Of a DNA stretch of 20,673 nucleotides, positions 16,441 through 20,673 are shown one piece after another (position 1 is the stretch's first letter; each line of letters begins with the position of its first letter). The DNA comes from CAYTNY01 sp964439215. Its GTDB lineage: Bacteria; Oederibacteriota; PGYV01; CAYTNY01. A program made the position numbers and the translations under genes. The notes beneath the pieces are model-generated. The model searched no databases and was not told where the DNA came from. It was given only the letters and a program-made list of their open reading frames with translations. Where the stretch lies: positions 1-20,673 of the forward strand of contig CAYTNY010000036.1 of the NCBI GenBank assembly GCA_964439215.1. Reading direction: 5' to 3'.

Positions 16441-16680
16441 ATGGATGATGACCGAAAGGTTCACAGAATCAGCGAGGATCCGCTGAAGTTCAGGATACAG
16501 GATGATGCACAGCGCATAGATACGGGAAGAAAATCAAAGCCAAAGCCGAAGAACAAAGATCATTCTTTTAAGGATGAACTGATAAAAAAAGAAGAAGAAG
16601 TGCTGGAAAAGGAAAAAACCGATAAAGAAGAAAAAAAGAAAAAATTTCACGCGAAATATAAAAACGGAAGGCGTATTTAA
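16441..16680 (+). CDS. Small highly charged hypothetical protein
   Basis: 79 aa, not recognised. It contains no hydrophobic segment and is dominated by Lys, Glu, Asp and Arg. Residues 1-30 are mixed (KVHRISEDPLKFRIQDD), 31-45 form a basic Pro/Lys stretch (KSKPKPKNKDH) and 46-70 are Glu/Lys-rich, likely a single charged helix. The gene is credible because GGAGG precedes the ATG by a normal distance, the gap from aroE is 25 nt, and the next gene follows after 15 nt in the same direction. Such a composition suggests a disordered or nucleic-acid/ribosome-associated protein, but no function can be assigned. Confidence 0.65.
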   Translation: MDDDRKVHRISEDPLKFRIQDDAQRIDTGRKSKPKPKNKDHSFKDELIKKEEEVLEKEKTDKEEKKKKFHAKYKNGRRI

Positions 16681-16695
16681 TAAAAAGGAAAGCGT

Positions 16696-17130
16696 ATGGC
16701 CGGTAAAAAAGAAAAAACAAAAAAAGGCATGTCAAAAAATAAAACAGCAGCTGTGTTTTGGAGTATTGCATTTTTTATAACAGCGGCGCTTGTTTTTGCT
16801 GTTCAGATATATCTTGCTCTTTCATCTGTTGAAATTAAAAAGGACTATTATCCGAACGGAAATATCAGATCTGAGCAGCCGATGCTGGACGGAGTACAGC
16901 ACGGGGTTATAAAATGGTACTATCCGGACGGCACGCTGAAATTAAAACAGGGGATGCACAAAGGAAAGACACACGGCGATTTTTCATTTTATTATCCGGA
17001 CGGCAAACCTTCGTTTAAGGGCAGTATGAAAAACAACAAACGCAACGGAAAGTTCATAAGATATGACGAGGACGGAAAAAAACTGTCTGAAGAGATGTGG
17101 AAGGATAATATAAAGATGGAGCAGGGATAG
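16696..17130 (+). CDS. Membrane-anchored MORN-type (YwqK-like) repeat protein
   Basis: 144 aa. A lysine-rich start (residues 1-17) is followed by one transmembrane helix at about 18-41 (AVFWSIAFFITAALVFAVQI) and then four repeats whose aromatic starts fall exactly 24 residues apart: YYPNG at 51, YYPDG at 75, YYPDG at 99 and YDEDG at 123, each followed by a KxxG..K.NGxF-type strand. This is the MORN_2/YwqK-like pattern. The positive-inside rule puts the N-terminus in the cytoplasm and the repeats outside. YwqK relatives are labelled antitoxins in some databases, but no toxin gene is adjacent, so that role is not supported here. Last gene of the nine-gene run: 15 nt after its neighbour, then a 614-nt spacer. 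Likely a small envelope binding protein; partner unknown. Confidence 0.75.
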   Translation: MAGKKEKTKKGMSKNKTAAVFWSIAFFITAALVFAVQIYLALSSVEIKKDYYPNGNIRSEQPMLDGVQHGVIKWYYPDGTLKLKQGMHKGKTHGDFSFYYPDGKPSFKGSMKNNKRNGKFIRYDEDGKKLSEEMWKDNIKMEQG

Positions 17131-17267
17131 GGAAAGGGAAAAACACATAAAAATGAGTTTTGAGTTTTGGGAACAGCAAAGTATTCAACCTACAATTTCC
17201 AAACATCCGGTTTCTTAAGCTGCGAAAGATAAGGTTTTTTTAAGGTTTATTTCGTTGTCCCGTTGTT

Positions 17268-17345
17268 AAACCCAAAATCCCCCTTGCCCCCTTTATTAAA
17301 GGGGGTAACAGCATAAAACACAGACCTTGCCGGGTTTGTTTTTTT
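17268..17345 (+). terminator. Weak candidate terminator of the nine-gene operon
   Basis: AAACCC (17268-17273) can pair with GGGTTT (17332-17337), enclosing the CCCCCTTTA/TAAAGGGGG stem (17287-17305). A run of seven T (17339-17345) follows after one G. It is the first structure with a T-tract after the operon end at 17130, but the outer stem is short and the loop between the stems is long, so the call is tentative. Confidence 0.25.
17287..17305. repeat. Perfect C/G-rich palindrome
   Basis: CCCCCTTTATTAAAGGGGG: two perfect 9-bp arms around one central base. Together with the preceding CCCCCTTG (17278-17285) it resembles the short 'CCCCCTT...AAGGGGG' elements dispersed in intergenic DNA of many genomes. 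Whether it recurs in this genome cannot be told from the window. Confidence 0.6.
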
Positions 17346-17379
17346 ATACTCCTTTTCGGAGAACTGCTTCTTAACCGTG

Positions 17380-17586
17380 AAGCCGGGGCAGGATACTTTG
17401 TAATACAAGCGAATGTAACAACAAAGCCGGGGAGTGTTTATATGTCTTGGAAAGTCTGAATTTTTTTTTGTGTTGTCTTTCCCCTCCACCTCTATGGGGG
17501 AGGATAGAGTATGTTACAGGCGTTTTTTTGCCTGTTACATACTCTTGGAGGGGGTTAAGCAGCGGCAGGATACTTTGTAATATAAG
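17380..17586. repeat. Pair of 30-nt direct repeats
   Basis: Copies at 17380-17409 and 17557-17586 differ at three positions and share the core GGCAGGATACTTTGTAATA (17387-17405 and 17564-17582). They start 177 bp apart and enclose most of the long inverted repeat. A 177-bp repeat period or the ends of a degraded element are both possible. Confidence 0.6.
17481..17554. repeat. Long inverted repeat able to form a two-part hairpin
   Basis: Inner arms GAGTATGTTACAGGC (17507-17521) and GCCTGTTACATACTC (17530-17544) pair with one mismatch around an 8-nt loop GTTTTTTT. Outer arms CCCCTCCA (17481-17488) and TGGAGGGG (17546-17553) can extend the structure. GGAGG at 17499-17503 offers an alternative partner for CCTCC (17483-17487). 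The T-run lies in the loop, not after the stem, so it is not a usual terminator. Confidence 0.6.
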
Positions 17587-17704
17587 TTGACGCTTAAAAC
17601 AAGAGATGTGGGTAAGGGACAGTTCGGTGAAAGCGGGGGGATTTTTAGATTTTTGTGTTTTCTGCCTGCGGCTGTGGATTAAATTTATTTTTTACAAAAA
17701 AATT

Positions 17705-17713
17705 TGCTATAAT
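17705..17713 (+). promoter_or_regulatory. Extended -10 promoter for the sulfur-trafficking fusion gene
   Basis: TGCTATAAT is a perfect TGn-extended -10 element. No good -35 lies at the usual distance; extended -10 promoters often manage without one. Transcription would begin near 17720, leaving about 25 nt that include AGGAGGAG (17731-17738), a strong ribosome site before ATG 17745. Confidence 0.65.
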
Positions 17714-17744
17714 TAACTGATTATAAAACCAGGAGGAGATAATT

Positions 17745-20207
17745 ATGAAAATAGTAATAGTAGGCGGAGTTGCGGGCGGTATGTCCGCGGCAGCGAGGTT
17801 AAGAAGATTGTCTGAGGATTATGAAATAACTGTATTTGAAAGAGGCGGGTATGTTTCGTTCGCGAACTGCGGGCTTCCTTATTATATAGGAGGAGAGATA
17901 ACTGAGCGGGAAAACCTTCTTGTTCAGACGCCGGAATCATTCAGGGATCGTTTTAATGTGGAAATAAAGATAAATACTGAAGTGGTTTCCATAGATACAA
18001 AGAAAAAAGAGGTAAAAGCAATTGATGTAAAAACAAAAGATGAATATATACAGAAATACGATAAACTTATACTCTCTCCCGGGGCAGAGCCTGTGAAACC
18101 GCCTATTCCCGGAATTGACAGTGAAAAAATATTTACACTCCGCAATATGGAGGACACGGACAGGATCCACGATTTCATACGCGGAAACGCCCCGAAAAAA
18201 GCTGTTGTTGTCGGCGGCGGTTATATCGGCCTTGAAATGGCGGAAAACTTAAAGCATAAAGGTATATTTGTGACAGTGGTTGAGGCTTTGCCTCAGGTTA
18301 TGAATCTGCTGGATTTTGAAATAGCCGCGCATATTCACGAACACCTGAAACAGAAAGGCGTGGAACTTTATCTGAATGACGCCATAAAATCATTTTCATC
18401 CGAATCAGGGATGATAAAAGCGGTCTTAAACAGCAGCAAAGAGGTCAAAGCGGATTTTGTTATGCTCTCTATAGGCGTAAAACCCGAGATAAAACTCGCG
18501 AAAGACGCGGGGCTTGAGACAGGAAAAGCAGGTATTGCGGTTGATGAGTATCTTCGCACTTCTGACCCGGACATATACGCCATAGGCGACGCGGTTGAAA
18601 CCGTAAATCCCGTGTCCGGAGAAAAATCATTCATACCTCTTGCCGGACCCGCAAATAAACAGGGCAGAATAGCGGCAGACAATATTGCAAAAGAAAATAA
18701 GGTAAAATACAAAGGAACCATCGGCGCGGGAGTGCTGAAAATATTTGATATGACTGCCGGAGCCGTTGGACTGAATTCAAGGCAGCTTGACGTGCTGAAA
18801 ATAAAACACGACAGCATAGTAATACACCCGAATAATCACGCGGGATACTATCCGGGAGCAACGCAGATATCAATGAAAATGACATTTGATCCGGATACAG
18901 GGAAAATTCTGGGTCTGCAGGCAGCCGGATTTGAAGGTGTAGAGAAAAGGATTGATGCTGCATCAGCGTTTATTCAGAAAAACGGAACCGTGTATGATCT
19001 TGCGGAGTTTGAGCACTGCTACGCGCCGCCGTTTTCGTCCGCAAAAGATCCGCTGAATATGGCGGGATTTATCGCGGAAAACATAATTAAAGGAATGGTA
19101 AAGCAGGTTTCCTGCAAGGAACTTGCGGGAAAAGAAGAGGAATATTTTATTCTGGATGTGCGTGAAGACGACGAGGTGGAACTCGGCACAATACCGGGCG
19201 CCGTGCATATACCTTTAAATGACCTTCGCAAAAGGATGAAAGAGGTGCCAAAAGACAAAAAGACCGCGGTTTACTGCAGGCTGGGGCTCAGAGGATATAT
19301 AGGTGCAAGAATACTTATGAACAGCGGTTATAAAAACATTTACAATATATCGGGAGGATATGTAACTTATGCCGCGATAACGGGAAGGCAGGCAAATGAA
19401 AATGTCTTTGATGAAAAGTATGAAATGGGCACAAGCAAAAAAGAAGAGGTATCCGCGGGAAAAACTTCGGGCGCAAGATTTGTAAAGATAGACGCGTGCG
19501 GGCTCCAGTGCCCGGGGCCGATAATGAAGCTTAAGGCAGAGATGGATAAAATAACGCCGGGCGACAGGCTGGAGATAAAAGCAACGGATCAGGGTTTTTA
19601 CAGTGATGTAAGCTCCTGGGCGCGCACTATGGGGCATAATATTCTGGGGCTGGAATCCGACAAAGGAGTCATAAGCGCGGTTATAGAAAAGACCGGCGGC
19701 AAATCAGAAGAAGATTCCGGAAAACCGGCAGGCAGCCACGACAAAACAATGGTGGTATTCAGCGGCGATATGGATAAAATTATAGCGTCATTTATAATAG
19801 CCAACGGAGCTTTGTCAATGGGCAGGCAGGTAACAATGTTTTTTACGTTCTGGGGGCTGAACGCGCTTAAAAAATCAAAATCCCCCGGCGGGCTGAAAAA
19901 GAATATAATTGAAAAAGCATTCGGGTTTATGCTGCCCAGAGGAAGCAGGAAGCTGAAGCTGTCAAATATGAATATGGCGGGTATGGGGCCTGTTATGATA
20001 CGCGGCATAATGAAAAAACACAGAATCAGCAGCCCGGAAGAGCTGATAGAATCAGCGATTAAAGGCGGCGCAAAAATCGTAGCGTGTCAGATGACAATGG
20101 ATCTAATGGGCATAAAAAAAGAAGAACTTATTGACGGCGTGCAGATAGGCGGGGTCGCTTCGTTTCTTGAGTCATCCGACAGCTCCGACGCCACATTGTT
20201 TATATAA
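17745..20207 (+). CDS. Four-module CoA-disulfide/persulfide reductase-rhodanese-TusA-DsrE2 fusion
   Basis: 820-aa cytoplasmic flavoprotein with four fused modules. Residues 1-440: FAD/NAD(P)H disulfide reductase of the CoA-disulfide reductase/Npsr type, with FAD loop GGVAGGMSAAARLRRL, active C42 in SFANCGLPYY, second dinucleotide loop VVVGGGYIGLEMAE, FAD motif YAIGD, and dimer-domain signature HAGYYPGA. About 455-545: rhodanese, LDVREDDEVELGTIPGA and active loop CRLGLRG with C511. About 578-650: TusA, CGLQCPGPI with C589 as the sulfur carrier. About 667-820: DsrE2-like, with C781 in VACQMTMDLMG. Family knowledge: such enzymes reduce CoA or protein persulfides and polysulfides with NAD(P)H, and rhodanese, TusA and DsrE modules carry persulfide sulfur. 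A relay of sulfur between modules in one chain is inferred. Strong AGGAGGAG ribosome site; own promoter; monocistronic, convergent with the next gene. This fusion is known in anaerobes, so not novel in itself. Confidence 0.93.
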   Translation: MKIVIVGGVAGGMSAAARLRRLSEDYEITVFERGGYVSFANCGLPYYIGGEITERENLLVQTPESFRDRFNVEIKINTEVVSIDTKKKEVKAIDVKTKDEYIQKYDKLILSPGAEPVKPPIPGIDSEKIFTLRNMEDTDRIHDFIRGNAPKKAVVVGGGYIGLEMAENLKHKGIFVTVVEALPQVMNLLDFEIAAHIHEHLKQKGVELYLNDAIKSFSSESGMIKAVLNSSKEVKADFVMLSIGVKPEIKLAKDAGLETGKAGIAVDEYLRTSDPDIYAIGDAVETVNPVSGEKSFIPLAGPANKQGRIAADNIAKENKVKYKGTIGAGVLKIFDMTAGAVGLNSRQLDVLKIKHDSIVIHPNNHAGYYPGATQISMKMTFDPDTGKILGLQAAGFEGVEKRIDAASAFIQKNGTVYDLAEFEHCYAPPFSSAKDPLNMAGFIAENIIKGMVKQVSCKELAGKEEEYFILDVREDDEVELGTIPGAVHIPLNDLRKRMKEVPKDKKTAVYCRLGLRGYIGARILMNSGYKNIYNISGGYVTYAAITGRQANENVFDEKYEMGTSKKEEVSAGKTSGARFVKIDACGLQCPGPIMKLKAEMDKITPGDRLEIKATDQGFYSDVSSWARTMGHNILGLESDKGVISAVIEKTGGKSEEDSGKPAGSHDKTMVVFSGDMDKIIASFIIANGALSMGRQVTMFFTFWGLNALKKSKSPGGLKKNIIEKAFGFMLPRGSRKLKLSNMNMAGMGPVMIRGIMKKHRISSPEELIESAIKGGAKIVACQMTMDLMGIKKEELIDGVQIGGVASFLESSDSSDATLFI

Positions 20208-20261
20208 ATCCGGATTACGGCAGAAATCGTTTTTGCTGGGACAGGAGCCTGTTTTGCGGTT

Positions 20262-20672
20262 TTATTTACTGAAAAGTCTCTTAATCTTATCCGGCGGTTT
20301 GAGTATATAGACCGCGGTGATAAAAAGCCCGAGCACGGCAGTAGGGATTATTACTATCATAGGGTCAACCGAAGGGTAAACAAAACTTTCAATATAATGC
20401 ACAATAAATGAACCCGCATAAACAAGCGAAGGGTTGTGCTGCGAGCGCAGGTGGTTCTCAAAAATCGTAAGAGGGCAGTATTCATTAAGTACAGCCAGCG
20501 CCGCCACATAAAGGATTCCGAGAAAATGAACCGTGCGGAATATCCAGCGGTTAAAAAAAACATCATTTTTACGCAGCAGGTGATAAACAGTCAGGAAAAC
20601 TCCCGCAAGCATAAACAAGATCCATAAAAAATGCGTAAAAACCACAAGGTCCGCCGCAATCTTATATATCAA
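20262..20672 (-). CDS. DUF2784-type small membrane protein (start at window edge)
   Basis: 136 aa readable, with four hydrophobic segments: about 8-30 (VVFTHFLWILFMLAGVFLTV), 46-62, 84-100 and 103-124. The pattern LADLVVFTHFLWILF at the start and NEYCPLTIFENHLR in the middle match DUF2784, a family of unknown function. The first codon seen is TTG at 20672, one base from the edge; since family members begin almost at this point, it may be the true start, but a start further upstream outside the window is possible. It is convergent with the fusion gene, with 54 nt between the stops and no clear terminator in that gap. Confidence 0.7.
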   Translation of the reverse strand: MIYKIAADLVVFTHFLWILFMLAGVFLTVYHLLRKNDVFFNRWIFRTVHFLGILYVAALAVLNEYCPLTIFENHLRSQHNPSLVYAGSFIVHYIESFVYPSVDPMIVIIPTAVLGLFITAVYILKPPDKIKRLFSK

Positions 20673-20673
20673 A

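Larger units (their letters stand above)
17131..17744. other. 614-bp non-coding spacer with repeat remnants
   Basis: No open reading frame with a ribosome site was found on either strand. The spacer holds a C/G-rich palindrome (17287-17305), a pair of 30-nt direct repeats (17380 and 17557), a long inverted repeat (17481-17554) and, at its end, the extended -10 promoter of the downstream gene. Long runs of T and A also occur. The density of short repeats resembles degraded dispersed repeats or MITE-like elements rather than regulatory DNA for one gene. Confidence 0.6.

Noticed and set aside
16696..17130. Toxin-antitoxin module based on the YwqK-like repeat protein
   Set aside because: No toxin-like gene lies next to it, and it has a membrane anchor and sits at the end of a housekeeping operon.
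17247..17489. 80-codon minus-strand reading frame in the spacer
   Set aside because: It runs through the palindrome and repeat DNA, has no ribosome site and an irregular composition; it is a chance frame through repeats.
17380..17586. CRISPR array
   Set aside because: Only two imperfect 30-nt copies 177 bp apart, no regular spacers and no cas genes.
20208..20261. Bidirectional terminator between the convergent genes
   Set aside because: Only a 4-bp stem (ACAG/CTGT) with a few T bases is visible, too weak to call.

Overview
The window is about 20.7 kb of a moderately AT-rich, densely coded genome from a diderm (Gram-negative-type) bacterium. The diderm call rests on a TolC-like outer-membrane channel, two RND pump subunits and two secreted lipoproteins. 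Isoleucine ATA codons are very frequent, and TTG and GTG starts occur. The mixture of RND pumps, TPR/DUF5683-like proteins, 'NPxDP' lipoproteins and a large sulfur-trafficking fusion would suit an uncultured or anaerobic lineage (Spirochaetota, Elusimicrobiota or similar). I cannot place it further without a search.

Layout. (1) Positions 33-1259, minus strand: a GT4 glycosyltransferase, divergent from everything that follows. (2) Positions 1468-9859, plus strand: a tightly packed efflux operon of a MarR regulator, a TolC-family channel and two paralogous RND transporters. Its sigma70-like promoter overlaps a 27-bp palindrome that is the obvious MarR operator. No periplasmic adaptor (MFP/HlyD) gene is present, although canonical tripartite pumps need one. 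(3) Positions 10147-13480: a tandemly duplicated pair, each unit being a secreted TPR protein with a membrane C-terminus (DUF5683-like) followed by a lipoprotein with NHL/propeller-like sequence. The order is A1-B1-A2-B2, with shared signature motifs. This is the best candidate here for an undescribed system, probably an envelope module. (4) Positions 13491-17130: the same run of genes continues with small gaps or overlaps into rsmE, pmbA/tldE, aroE, a 79-aa charged protein and a membrane-anchored MORN-type repeat protein. The nine genes from 10147 to 17130 look like one operon. (5) Positions 17131-17744: a 614-bp non-coding spacer rich in palindromes and short direct repeats, probably remnants of dispersed repeats. 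It ends in an extended -10 promoter. (6) Positions 17745-20207: an 820-aa fusion of CoA-disulfide/persulfide reductase, rhodanese, TusA and DsrE2-like modules, each with its expected cysteine. (7) Positions 20262-20672, minus strand: a DUF2784-type small membrane protein at the window edge, convergent with the fusion gene.

How the genes fit together. The efflux operon reads as a self-repressed, ligand-inducible export system. The envelope cassette reads as secreted TPR and lipoprotein partners co-transcribed with housekeeping genes. The fusion protein reads as a single-polypeptide relay that passes persulfide sulfur among four modules. No rRNA, tRNA, CRISPR array, intact insertion sequence or phage gene was seen.
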